Positions 7,936 through 16,739 of a stretch of 64,000 bases of DNA are shown here, piece by piece; within the stretch, counting starts at the first letter, position 1; each line of letters begins with the position of its first letter. Made by a program: the position numbers and the translations under genes. Origin of the DNA: Flagellimonas onchidii (lineage in GTDB: Bacteria; Bacteroidota; Bacteroidia; Flavobacteriales; Flavobacteriaceae); the NCBI RefSeq assembly GCF_004804315.1, contig NZ_SRXX01000003.1, positions 186,001-250,000 of the forward strand, written 5' to 3'. The notes below the pieces were generated by a model. It did not search any database, was not told where the DNA came from, and worked only from the letters and a program-made list of their open reading frames with translations.

Positions 7936-9132
7936 TTAATCCCTTACCGTTCTAAGAAATCTTCTGACCATAACTTTGATTCGGATAGAAACCTCTCTTA
8001 AAATAGGGACTGAGGCTTTCGTGAGCTCGGCTATTTGGCTTCTAAGGAATCCAACGGTTTGGTGAACCTGGGCTTTTATTTCAGCTTCATGATGGTTATA
8101 GCGCAATGCCAAAAATGCACATATAATCATGAAAACCAAAGCTCCTGAAATGGCAAAAATCGGCGTTAGGGAGTGGTTAAAAAACTTATACAATCCCAAT
8201 CCAGTAAAACTTCCGTAGAGGATAATGAAATGGATTACATATATGGATAAGGTGCTGGCACCAATATTCAAAACCGTTTTATGGGTCAAAAATCGACGAA
8301 ACAACATAAAAACAGCAAATACTACAAAAACATCACCTAAGCGTATAAACAGATAATTATTGCTCTCTATAAGTTTAAAAAGTTCAATACCGCTAAATCG
8401 ATAGAGATTTACAAAACCTAGCGATGAATAGTAAATCAAGGTCAACCCGATAATGGTTGCAAGTGTTATGGCAATGGGGTAAAGCAACTTAGCACTTTTA
8501 AATCTAGTGAGCAAGATGGAAAGAAATCCACCAATTGTGGCATATCCCAACCATGGAATAATGGTAAAAACCGAACCGTTGGCCTTTGTAAAGTAATTGG
8601 CAATCGCATTGGGTAAAAACGAAAAAGACCATTGTTTGTATATAGGCTCAAAAAGAAACAGCATCAGGGTAATCGCCAAAAGCATACATGGGAAAAGATA
8701 TTTGCTTCTTTCAACGGTTAAAAGATAAACCCCAATCAATACTAAAATGGATAAACCAATACAATGGAGTACGTCAACCAAATAAAATGAACTGTAAATA
8801 TGTCCATTGAACAATCCGAAAAGATTTAGTCGCAACAAATAACCAATAAGGAGTAATTGTAGACCACGACGGATTCCTTTTTTCACCCTAGGATTTTTAA
8901 ATCCTTTTTGCGGTACCTTTATTAAAAGGTAGGTGAAAATAAAGCCCGAAACTGTAAAGAAAACTGGAGCAGTGATTCCCCTAAAATACAGCCAAAGATT
9001 AAAGGCTGTGTTTTCCTTGTCCCTGAAAACAGGGTCCAACAACCCATCAATAAAGTGGCCTTGGAGCATCATTAAAATAGCCCAAGCCCTCATGGCATCA
9101 ATAAAGAATAATCTGTTGGTCTTTGCATTCAT
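7936..9132 (-). CDS. Multi-pass membrane protein, HGSNAT/DUF1624-like acyltransferase
   Basis: 398 aa with about ten membrane segments. The N-terminus FFIDAMRAWAILMMLQGHFIDGL, followed by RGITAPVFFTVSGFIF, matches the layout of heparan-alpha-glucosaminide N-acetyltransferase-like (DUF1624) proteins, including the conserved HF near the first membrane span and the FRG-APxFF motif. The C-terminus is a cytoplasmic, basic, possibly helical tail (residues about 345-398). It may transfer acetyl groups across the inner membrane to a glycan; the acceptor is unknown. The gene is convergent with lpd and divergent from the FMN-reductase operon. Confidence 0.78.
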   Translation of the reverse strand: MNAKTNRLFFIDAMRAWAILMMLQGHFIDGLLDPVFRDKENTAFNLWLYFRGITAPVFFTVSGFIFTYLLIKVPQKGFKNPRVKKGIRRGLQLLLIGYLLRLNLFGLFNGHIYSSFYLVDVLHCIGLSILVLIGVYLLTVERSKYLFPCMLLAITLMLFLFEPIYKQWSFSFLPNAIANYFTKANGSVFTIIPWLGYATIGGFLSILLTRFKSAKLLYPIAITLATIIGLTLIYYSSLGFVNLYRFSGIELFKLIESNNYLFIRLGDVFVVFAVFMLFRRFLTHKTVLNIGASTLSIYVIHFIILYGSFTGLGLYKFFNHSLTPIFAISGALVFMIICAFLALRYNHHEAEIKAQVHQTVGFLRSQIAELTKASVPILREVSIRIKVMVRRFLRTVRD

Positions 9133-9264
9133 CCTATCCTGATAATCATCCTATATACTTGTTTGACAGCAAGTTTGGATGTTTACGAGTTCAAAATTAG
9201 ACAAAATACTCGCATCTAAGGATCAATTAAGGTATTTTAGCCAAACAATTAAAGTTTTTCCATT

Positions 9265-9801
9265 ATGGCAATTATTTTGGCACTTGCAGGAAGTAATTCT
9301 TCGGCATCCGTGAATTTTAAGCTGGTAAAGCATACCACCTCATTGATAGAGGAACATGAAATACAGTTGATTGATATGTCAAAATACCCTTTTCCCATGT
9401 TCAGTGAGAATGAAGAAAGGCAAAGTGGATATTCAAACTCATTGGTTGAACTAAAAAACGACATTCAAAAAGCCGATGCATTAATATTGTCGGTAAATGA
9501 ACACAATAGCAATCCTTCTGCATATTTTAAAAATGTGTTGGATTGGCTTTCCCGTCTAGAAAGGAAATTTTTGGCAAATACCAAGATATTGTTGATGTCT
9601 GCTTCGCCAGGTGGTAGGGGCGGAATAGGAGCACTTGGAGTGGTTGAGGGAATGTTGCCACGATTTGGAGGTGAGATGGTCAGTACATTTTCTTTACCTT
9701 CTTTTCACCAAAATTTTGATGAGAAAGACGGAATTTTGGATGAGTCTTTGAAAACCGAGCATCAAAAAGCATTACATTCCCTGTTGGATAATTTAAAGTA
9801 A
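9265..9801 (+). CDS. NAD(P)H-dependent FMN reductase family protein
   Basis: 178 aa flavodoxin-like fold. The phosphate-binding loop is AGSNSSASVN near the N-terminus. The segment ALILSVNEHNSNPSAYFKNVLDWLSR carries the family's substrate/flavin loop, and SASPGGRGG is the second flavin-contacting loop. It is a soluble cytoplasmic flavin-dependent reductase (FMN reductase or quinone/azo reductase type). It is the first gene of a run of four genes on this strand, with pabB starting 7 bp downstream, so co-expression with folate, tRNA and redox functions is likely, although the functional link is not obvious. Confidence 0.85.
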   Translation: MAIILALAGSNSSASVNFKLVKHTTSLIEEHEIQLIDMSKYPFPMFSENEERQSGYSNSLVELKNDIQKADALILSVNEHNSNPSAYFKNVLDWLSRLERKFLANTKILLMSASPGGRGGIGALGVVEGMLPRFGGEMVSTFSLPSFHQNFDEKDGILDESLKTEHQKALHSLLDNLK

Positions 9802-9808
9802 GGTTTCA

Positions 9809-11116
9809 TTGCGAGAGCATCGTTCATTTTCGATTTCTGACATAGTAAAGACCAAAGAAGCCCTATTGGATTGGGCCAAGAACTATGAACTCATTACATG
9901 GCTCGACAACAATCAACATCAAGATGATTACCATTCCTACGAAGCTATTCTAGCTTTAAGTGAACAGACCGATAAGTCTGAAAATCAGATAAAAAACATC
10001 GATAAATTGCAATGTAATATCGATGAAACAAAAGATTGGCACTTTGGTTATTTCTCATACGATGTAAAAAATCAATTGGAAGACTTGGAGTCAAACAATT
10101 ATGATGGTCTTGGATTCCCCGAGATTTTTTTCTTTCGACCTGAAAAAATCATTACCGTAAGAGAAGGAAGATTAAACTTCATGTACTTGAATGAGCGTGC
10201 TGATGATATTGATAAAGATTTCTCAAGTATTAGCAAGTCGGTAACATCCGTTTCAGAAAAAAATCACAGTGAAAGGCCAGTTCGCATTAAAATGCGCATC
10301 CATAAAGATGCCTACTTTGACAAAGCAAAAAAGTTTTTGGCGCACATCCATCGCGGAGATATTTATGAGGCAAACTTTTGTCAAGAATTTTATGCCGAGG
10401 ATACGGCAATCGACCCATTGACAACGTATAAAAATCTCAATAAAATATCCCAGCCACCCTTTGCATCCTATCTAAAGATAGGAGAGAGATACTTGTTGAG
10501 CGCTTCCCCAGAACGTTATCTGAAAAAAGAAGGACAAGCCATAATCTCACAGCCAATTAAGGGAACTGCTGCTAGGGGGGCAAATGCAGCTGAAGACAAG
10601 AAACTAAAACTACTTTTAGAAAACGATAGTAAGGAAAGATCAGAAAATGTTATGATCACAGACCTCGTCAGGAACGATCTTTCAAAAAGTGCCATCAAAG
10701 GGACTGTAAAAGTCGAAGAACTTTGCAAAGTGTATACCTTTAAACAGGTACACCAAATGATCTCCACTGTTTCTGCCAAAGTTCCATACGATAAAAAGCC
10801 AGTTGAACTGATCAAGGAAACTTTCCCAATGGGCAGTATGACAGGAGCTCCGAAAATTTCTGCCATGAAGATTATTGAAGAATTGGAAGAGACGAAACGA
10901 GGTCTCTATAGTGGGGCTGTTGGATATTTTGACCCCGAAGGTAATTTTGATTTTAATGTAGTGATTCGAAGCATACTGTACAACGCATGGTTAAAATATG
11001 TGTCTTTTTCCGTTGGAAGTGCCATTACTGCCAAATCCAGTCCTGAAAATGAATACCAAGAATGCTTGCTCAAGGCCAAGGCGATGAGGAGTGTATTGGA
11101 AGGCAGCGAAGAGTAA
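9809..11116 (+). CDS. pabB: Aminodeoxychorismate synthase component I
   Basis: 435 aa chorismate-binding enzyme making 4-amino-4-deoxychorismate for folate. The chorismate core covers about residues 170-430 with SQPIKGTAARG, MITDLVRNDLS and FPMGSMTGAPK. Lys251 in PIKGT is the residue that separates PabB-type enzymes from anthranilate synthase TrpE, which has a different residue there. The start is a TTG; the residues after it (HRSFSISDIVKTKEALLDWA) fit the N-terminus of flavobacterial PabB proteins and there is no early ATG. No amidotransferase PabA is adjacent. The end lies 16 bp before tilS. Confidence 0.9.
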   Translation: MREHRSFSISDIVKTKEALLDWAKNYELITWLDNNQHQDDYHSYEAILALSEQTDKSENQIKNIDKLQCNIDETKDWHFGYFSYDVKNQLEDLESNNYDGLGFPEIFFFRPEKIITVREGRLNFMYLNERADDIDKDFSSISKSVTSVSEKNHSERPVRIKMRIHKDAYFDKAKKFLAHIHRGDIYEANFCQEFYAEDTAIDPLTTYKNLNKISQPPFASYLKIGERYLLSASPERYLKKEGQAIISQPIKGTAARGANAAEDKKLKLLLENDSKERSENVMITDLVRNDLSKSAIKGTVKVEELCKVYTFKQVHQMISTVSAKVPYDKKPVELIKETFPMGSMTGAPKISAMKIIEELEETKRGLYSGAVGYFDPEGNFDFNVVIRSILYNAWLKYVSFSVGSAITAKSSPENEYQECLLKAKAMRSVLEGSEE

Positions 11117-11132
11117 TTATTACTTTTGCACC

Positions 11133-12440
11133 ATGTTGGCACAATTTAAACGGCATTTAGATTCTGATTTTGCTCTACTAAAAGGGAGAAAATTGTTATT
11201 GGCCTGTAGTGGTGGATTGGATAGTGTTGTTCTGGCCCAGCTTTGCATTAAATCGGGCTTGCAGATTACCTTGGCGCATTGTAATTTCAAGTTAAGAGGA
11301 GTTGAAAGTGACGGAGATGAATTTTTTGTCAAACAATTAGCAAAAAACTTAGGTTGTCCCATTACCACTACTTCATTCAATGTTAAAGAGCACATCCATG
11401 AAAATGGTGGATCTGTGCAAATGGCCGCAAGAACACTTCGCTATGTGTGGTTTCAAGAATTAATGGATAAAGAGGGATTTGATTATGTCCTAACGGCCCA
11501 TCATGCAGACGACAGTTTGGAAACCTTTTTGATTAATTTATCAAGGGGGACAGGATTGGAAGGGCTTTCTGGAATTCCTAAACAGAACAATAAAATTGTG
11601 CGTCCACTGATTGGTTTTTCAAGAAACCAGATTTTGGAATATGCCAAATCCGAAGGGATTTCTTGGCGTGAGGATGCCAGCAATAAGGAAAATAAATACC
11701 TCCGTAATAAAATAAGGCATGATATTGTGCCGAAACTGAAAGAACTACATCCCACTTTTTTGGATAACGTTAAACGGACACAATCCCACCTGAACCACTC
11801 CAATGCTTTGATTGAAAATCACATTCAATCTATTAAGGATACCTTGTTTAAAGATACGGGGGATAGTGTAAAAGTTAAGGTTGAAGCACTTCTCGAATAT
11901 CAACCCATTGAAGCGTATTTGTACGAGCTTTTCAAAGATTTCGGATTTACCGAATGGAGCAATGTAAAGAAACTTTTATCAGCAATGAGTGGTAAGGAAG
12001 TTTTGTCGAACACACACAGACTATTAAAGGACAGGGAGCATTTGATTCTTTCTCAAAAGGAACCTGCCGACGGCCAGATTCTTTTTATTGATGAGGATGT
12101 GGATGAAGTCAATAACCCAATAACTTTGAAGATAGAGAGTGTGGAATCCGTTGAAACTAGCCATAGGAATGTCATCTTTTTGGATAAGGAAAAGTTAAAC
12201 TATCCGTTAATATTAAGGAATTGGCAAAAAGGCGACTATTTTTATCCTTTTGGAATGCGGGGCAGAAAAAAAATCTCCAAGTATTTCAAAGATGAAAAGA
12301 TAGATGTGCACTCCAAGGAGAAACAATGGTTATTGTGTTCAGGTCATGATATCGTCTGGGTAGTGGGGATGAGACTCGATGAGCGATTTAAGGTGGATGG
12401 CACCACGAAGAACATTTTAAAAGTTACACTTTCAGTATGA
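11133..12440 (+). CDS. tilS: tRNA(Ile)-lysidine synthase
   Basis: 435 aa from the ATG at 11133; an open frame extends further upstream but overlaps pabB. TilS attaches lysine to C34 of the tRNA-Ile(CAU) so that it reads AUA; the reaction uses ATP. The ATP pyrophosphatase loop is SGGLDS (residues 26-31), followed by LAHCNFKLRG and the TAHHADDSLETFLINLSRGTGLEGL segment. The C-terminal TilS domain is marked by LRNWQKGDYFYPFGMRGRKKISKYFKDEKI. Its TGA overlaps the ATG of dsbD by 4 bp (ATGA), indicating translational coupling. Confidence 0.96.
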   Translation: MLAQFKRHLDSDFALLKGRKLLLACSGGLDSVVLAQLCIKSGLQITLAHCNFKLRGVESDGDEFFVKQLAKNLGCPITTTSFNVKEHIHENGGSVQMAARTLRYVWFQELMDKEGFDYVLTAHHADDSLETFLINLSRGTGLEGLSGIPKQNNKIVRPLIGFSRNQILEYAKSEGISWREDASNKENKYLRNKIRHDIVPKLKELHPTFLDNVKRTQSHLNHSNALIENHIQSIKDTLFKDTGDSVKVKVEALLEYQPIEAYLYELFKDFGFTEWSNVKKLLSAMSGKEVLSNTHRLLKDREHLILSQKEPADGQILFIDEDVDEVNNPITLKIESVESVETSHRNVIFLDKEKLNYPLILRNWQKGDYFYPFGMRGRKKISKYFKDEKIDVHSKEKQWLLCSGHDIVWVVGMRLDERFKVDGTTKNILKVTLSV

Positions 12441-14416
12441 AGAATTTGTTGATTTTGTTAGGTTTTCTGTTGACAATGGCTCCTTCGGTAGGACAATCGG
12501 AGAAAAACCCTGCAGTTTGGTCACACGAGGTAAAAAAACTGTCAGATACCGAGTATCAACTAATTTTCAAAGGGAAAATCCAAGAAGGTTGGCATGTCTA
12601 TTCGCAATATACTGCCGAAGGAGGTTCTCTTCCCAGTGAGTTTACTTTTGAAAAAGCAGGGGAGGACTACAAACTGATTGGGCAAACTACTGAAAGTGAG
12701 ACCATAAAAGAATACAGTGATATTTTTGAGGTTGACGAGACCTTCTTTAAGCACGAAGCTATTTTTACTCAAAAAATTAAACTTTTAAAACCAGAGGTAA
12801 AGCAGATAACGGTCAATCTTTTTTACCAGATTTGTAAAGAAGTTTGTATCCCCAAGGACGAATTGTTTCAAATTTCATTGGATGGTAGTGCTTTCGTGCA
12901 AGCCAAAAAGAAACTTGATGAAAATAGTATCGCCTTAGGCAAGTCCTTAAAACTCGATTTAAAGAACAAAGAGGTTCTAAATCAGGGAGGACTGAAGGAA
13001 GCAAAGGATAAATCTGGTCTTTGGATGATCTTTGGCCTAGGGTTTTTAGGAGGGCTTATTGCGCTCTTAACACCCTGTGTCTTTCCAATGATTCCGTTGA
13101 CCGTCTCTTTTTTTACAAAACAGTCACAACAACGTTCTAAAGGTGTTATTAACGCCCTTTTATATGGCTTTTTCATTGTGCTCATTTACTTTTTGCTAAG
13201 TCTTCCGTTTCATTTGTTTGATTCGGTAGATTCTCAAATACTGAACACTATTGCCACCAACATTTGGCTCAATGTTTTTTTCTTTGTCATTTTTGTGTTT
13301 TTCGCTTTTTCCTTTTTCGGGTATTATGAACTTACACTGCCAAGTTCATGGGCCAATAAAATGGATGCAGCATCCAGCAAAGTAGGAGGCGGCTTTGGAA
13401 TTTTCTTTATGGCATTGACCCTTGCCATAGTATCGTTTTCATGTACCGGTCCCATTTTGGGTGGCTTGTTGGGAAGCACCACCTTGGCAGAAGGTAGTGT
13501 GGCCATGAACCTTTCTGCGGGAATGGTTGGGTTTGGACTTGCCTTGGCATTGCCCTTTGCACTTTTTGCCCTGTTTCCGGCTTGGTTGAATTCCTTGCCA
13601 AAATCGGGTGGTTGGATGACCACGGTTAAAGTGGTCTTAGGGTTTTTGGAGCTGGCACTAGCCTTTAAATTCCTCTCAAATGCTGATTTGGTCGGCAACT
13701 GGGGAATCTTTAAAAGAGAGATTTTCTTGGGCATTTGGATTGTACTTTTTGTTTTGATGGCACTCTACCTCTTCGGAATGTTCAGATTTCCGCATGATGG
13801 CCCAAAGCAAAAGTTGTCAACAGCCAGAAAATTTATCGGCTTGGCAAGCGTAGGATTTTCAATATATCTGATTTTGGGCTTGTTCAACATCACTAACTTG
13901 AAACTGTTAAGTGGATTCCCACCCCCTGATTTTTATAGCTTAAAGGAAACCAATAGCGACTGCCCATTGGGCTTGGATTGTTTTAAGGATTTTGATGAAG
14001 GTGTGGCCTATGCCCAAGAAGTCAATAAACCCATTTTACTCGATTTTACCGGGTGGGCCTGCGTAAATTGCCGAAAGATGGAGGAAAATGTCTGGAGTGA
14101 CAGCAAAATCTACCCATTAATAAAGAATGACTATGTATTGATTTCACTTTATGTGGATGACAGAAAAGAACTGCCCGAAGCACAACAATTTGACTTTCAA
14201 TACGATTCGGGAAGAATAAAATCCATTGAAACCATTGGTCAAAAATGGGGAACGTTTCAGACGATAAACTTTAATGCCGCATCGCAACCCTATTATGTGT
14301 TGTTGTCCCCAAATCTGGAAGTTTTAAACGGTGCAGTTCAATATGTAGACGTAGATGAATATGAGGAATGGCTCAAAACAGGTTTAGAGAAGTATCACCT
14401 TTCCATGAACAAATAA
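12437..14416 (+). CDS. dsbD: Cytochrome c biogenesis/thiol:disulfide interchange protein DsbD
   Basis: 659 aa. A signal peptide (residues 1-19) is followed by a periplasmic DsbD-alpha-like domain (about 20-165, with the pair in QICKEVCIP). An eight-span membrane domain follows (about 190-480). The electron-carrying cysteines are Cys214 in LTPCVFPMIP and Cys336 in SFSCTGP. A C-terminal thioredoxin domain has Cys542-Val-Asn-Cys545. The protein passes electrons from cytoplasmic thioredoxin to periplasmic thiol reductants. Gene order FMN reductase, pabB, tilS, dsbD is tight. Repeats begin right after the stop, with no clear terminator. Confidence 0.94.
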   Translation: MKNLLILLGFLLTMAPSVGQSEKNPAVWSHEVKKLSDTEYQLIFKGKIQEGWHVYSQYTAEGGSLPSEFTFEKAGEDYKLIGQTTESETIKEYSDIFEVDETFFKHEAIFTQKIKLLKPEVKQITVNLFYQICKEVCIPKDELFQISLDGSAFVQAKKKLDENSIALGKSLKLDLKNKEVLNQGGLKEAKDKSGLWMIFGLGFLGGLIALLTPCVFPMIPLTVSFFTKQSQQRSKGVINALLYGFFIVLIYFLLSLPFHLFDSVDSQILNTIATNIWLNVFFFVIFVFFAFSFFGYYELTLPSSWANKMDAASSKVGGGFGIFFMALTLAIVSFSCTGPILGGLLGSTTLAEGSVAMNLSAGMVGFGLALALPFALFALFPAWLNSLPKSGGWMTTVKVVLGFLELALAFKFLSNADLVGNWGIFKREIFLGIWIVLFVLMALYLFGMFRFPHDGPKQKLSTARKFIGLASVGFSIYLILGLFNITNLKLLSGFPPPDFYSLKETNSDCPLGLDCFKDFDEGVAYAQEVNKPILLDFTGWACVNCRKMEENVWSDSKIYPLIKNDYVLISLYVDDRKELPEAQQFDFQYDSGRIKSIETIGQKWGTFQTINFNAASQPYYVLLSPNLEVLNGAVQYVDVDEYEEWLKTGLEKYHLSMNK

Positions 14417-14457
14417 TAAAAATAAATAGTCAGATCTAAGATGTCAGTTATCAGTAT

Positions 14458-14527
14458 TCTGAAATCCGAAATCCGAAATCCGAAATCTGAAATCTGAAGT
14501 CTGAAATCTGAAGTCTGAAATCCGAAA
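14458..14527. repeat. Tandem heptanucleotide array, 10 units of TCYGAAR
   Basis: Ten consecutive 7-bp units, each TCTGAAA, TCCGAAA or TCTGAAG. The order is mixed, so variation has accumulated by point change rather than by slippage of one variant. It lies 41 bp after the dsbD stop in non-coding DNA. The array and the hairpins that follow fill most of the 14417-14902 intergenic stretch. Confidence 0.9.
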
Positions 14528-14551
14528 TTTCACCCTAACCCTTCACCTAAA

Positions 14552-14573
14552 ATCCGAAGCTTTAGCGTAGGAT
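14552..14573. repeat. REP-like imperfect hairpin, family 2, copy 1
   Basis: Arms ATCCGAAGC and GCGTAGGAT around a TTTA loop. Seven of nine positions pair, and the same two positions are mismatched in the second copy at 14611-14632. The shared, non-pairing positions suggest a conserved sequence element rather than a terminator. Confidence 0.55.
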
Positions 14574-14610
14574 TTTCCGATAGTCCGAAGCCTTCCACTC
14601 CTCACTTGTA

Positions 14611-14632
14611 GTCCGTAGCCTTGGCGAAGGAT
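14611..14632. repeat. REP-like imperfect hairpin, family 2, copy 2
   Basis: Arms GTCCGTAGCC and GGCGAAGGAT around a short TT loop, clearly related to 14552-14573. Further fragments of the same words (GTCCGAAGCCTT, GGCGAAGGA) occur at about 14583-14594, 14657-14670 and 14708-14716, so this stretch appears built from decayed copies. Confidence 0.55.
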
Positions 14633-14902
14633 CTACCATCCAACAACCAAACCTCTGGTCCGAAGCCTTTCCGCCGTCGTAGCCATGCTACTTTGGTGAA
14701 GAAAACCGGCGAAGGACTGACCCTTCACCCTTCGTCTTTCTCCTATAACTTCTGATTTCTGATTTCTGACCACTGCCAACTGAACGGTTCACCGAATTCC
14801 CCCATCCGTCAATTCAAACAGGCCATCCGTCAATTGGCATCCCATAATAGAGGACATGTTCTCCACATTTGTACCAATTAATAACCATAAAACGCAATTT
14901 CT

Positions 14903-16657
14903 ATGAGAAATGTAAAAGTATGGGTACTGTCTCTTTTACTTATCGGGGCCGTATCCTGTAGCAAAAAAGAAGACCCTGTCCCACCAACGAACAGCGAACC
15001 CAAGGTTGACCAGAGCACACTGATTTTTGACACCAATGAGAACATATCGGACACCGATGTGATCGGAACATTGAAAGCGACCGATGCGGACGGTGATGAA
15101 CTAAAGTTCAGTATGGTCGCCAACAGCGAGGATTTGTTCGAGGTTGTCAAGACCAACGAGGGCGGTGCCATAAGCCTTGCAGCTGGTAAGAGCTTCGACA
15201 TCCAGGAAGAGTCCAAGAGCTATAAGATCACCATCGGGGTGAGTGATGACAACAACCCCACGGTAAATGCCCAGGTGACCATCAATGTGGGTAAAGTGAA
15301 CAATCCCCCGGTCATTGAAGCTGTTGAAGAGCCCTTCGAGGTCGATGAGAATGTGGAAGGCGCTGAAATAGGTGAAATCGTAGCAACGGACGAAGATGGT
15401 GATACACTAGCCTTTGACATTGAATATGCAGAGACGGATGAGGAACTTTTTACTATTGACGAGGCAACCGGTGCATTGAGCCTGGCCGAAGGTGTGGCAC
15501 TCGATTTTGAAGACACTCCTACCCATACGATTACCATTAGTGTCAGCGACGGAACGGATACTGTAACAGAGGAGGTTACCATAAATGTGGTTGATGACGG
15601 CCTGTTGTCCGACAGCCCCGACTCCCTTATCACTGTTTGGACAACGGATGCCCCCAATGTTGAGATTCAATTAAATGCAGGGTGGGGAAATGGCATAGAA
15701 CAACATGAATTTGATTATACCGTAGACTGGGGGGATGGCACCATAGAGGAGAACCTTACAGACAAAACACCTTCACATCAGTATGCTGAACCGGGCACCT
15801 ACACCGTAGCCATTTTAGGTAAGTTCCCTGATTTTAGACCAAGTAACAGTAGTGCCAAATACTTGTCGGGTATGGAGCAATGGGGCAATAACCAATGGAT
15901 ATATATTGATTTTATTGGGGTCGATGGTATGGAGTACAACGCCACGGACAAGCCAGACCTGTCCATTGCTGTGGACATGAGCTGGATGTTTTTAAATAGT
16001 AATATCATCTTTAATGAAAGTATCGGAGATTGGGATATGTCCAATATAATGTGGATGAACAATATGTTTGAAGGCAGTCCATCATTCAATGAGGATATCA
16101 GCGGTTGGGATGTCTCAAGCGCGGTTGACATGAAAAATATGTTCAAAAATGCCACATCCTTTGATCAAGACCTTAGTGAATGGGACGTATCCAGTGTGAC
16201 TGATATGACATCAATGTTCCAAGGAGCCGATGCCTTTAACCAACCTTTGTCGTGGGGAGAGAAGACCGCTATGGTAACCAGCATGAATTCTATGTTCCTA
16301 GGAGTAGATACCTTTAATCAGGATATCAGCGGCTGGGATGTATCCAGTGTCACTGATATGGGCTTTATGTTTGAGGCAGCCACATCTTTTAATCAAAGTT
16401 TAGGAGCCTGGGACATAAGCAGTATAGCAAATATGACCGGTATGCTCAACAATTCGGGGATGTCCTCAGAGAATTTTGGCGCTACTCTTATAGGTTGGGC
16501 CCCGGCCGAAGGAGAGACAATACCCGAAGGTATAGCTTTGGGGTCTTTAGGTATGTTTCTCTGTGATGATGATACGGATGGTCAAATAGCCGCTATCGCT
16601 CTGTTGGGTCAAGGATGGAGTTTTCCAGGGGTTGGAAACCCAGGACCTTGTAATTAA
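14903..16657 (+). CDS. Surface lipoprotein with cadherin-like, PKD-like and BspA-type (DUF285) repeats
   Basis: 584 aa. The lipobox is IGAVSC with the lipidated Cys19, followed by SKKED, a charged stretch like Bacteroidota lipoprotein surface-export signals. Two cadherin-like repeats (about 38-130 and 133-228) share FDTNENIS/FEVDENVEG and DADGDEL/DEDGDTL motifs that would bind Ca2+. A PKD-like domain follows (about 240-310, VDWGDGT and HQYAEPGTYTV). Residues about 350-525 are BspA/DUF285 repeats, with the recurring pattern FNxDISGWDVSSVTDMxxMF. It is probably a cell-surface adhesion or binding protein. It stands alone between two repeat-rich non-coding stretches and is followed by a strong terminator. 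Confidence 0.88.
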   Translation: MRNVKVWVLSLLLIGAVSCSKKEDPVPPTNSEPKVDQSTLIFDTNENISDTDVIGTLKATDADGDELKFSMVANSEDLFEVVKTNEGGAISLAAGKSFDIQEESKSYKITIGVSDDNNPTVNAQVTINVGKVNNPPVIEAVEEPFEVDENVEGAEIGEIVATDEDGDTLAFDIEYAETDEELFTIDEATGALSLAEGVALDFEDTPTHTITISVSDGTDTVTEEVTINVVDDGLLSDSPDSLITVWTTDAPNVEIQLNAGWGNGIEQHEFDYTVDWGDGTIEENLTDKTPSHQYAEPGTYTVAILGKFPDFRPSNSSAKYLSGMEQWGNNQWIYIDFIGVDGMEYNATDKPDLSIAVDMSWMFLNSNIIFNESIGDWDMSNIMWMNNMFEGSPSFNEDISGWDVSSAVDMKNMFKNATSFDQDLSEWDVSSVTDMTSMFQGADAFNQPLSWGEKTAMVTSMNSMFLGVDTFNQDISGWDVSSVTDMGFMFEAATSFNQSLGAWDISSIANMTGMLNNSGMSSENFGATLIGWAPAEGETIPEGIALGSLGMFLCDDDTDGQIAAIALLGQGWSFPGVGNPGPCN

Positions 16658-16684
16658 CCATTGAACAGAACAAGGTAAAATATT

Positions 16685-16711
16685 AAAAGGAGGCTTAGCC
16701 TCCTTTTTCTT
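16685..16711 (+). terminator. Intrinsic terminator of the DUF285 lipoprotein gene
   Basis: Perfect 10-bp stem, AAAAGGAGGC against GCCTCCTTTT, with a TTA loop and a T-rich tail, starting 28 bp after the stop codon. Confidence 0.85.
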
Positions 16712-16739
16712 TATGTAGTGATTAGCGCTATACATGTCA

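Noticed and set aside
9809-11116. Calling the chorismate enzyme anthranilate synthase TrpE
   Set aside because: Lys251 in PIKGT is the PabB-type residue, and no trp genes are adjacent.
14417-14902. The heptanucleotide array considered as a CRISPR-like array
   Set aside because: Units are contiguous 7-bp repeats with no spacers and no cas genes nearby.
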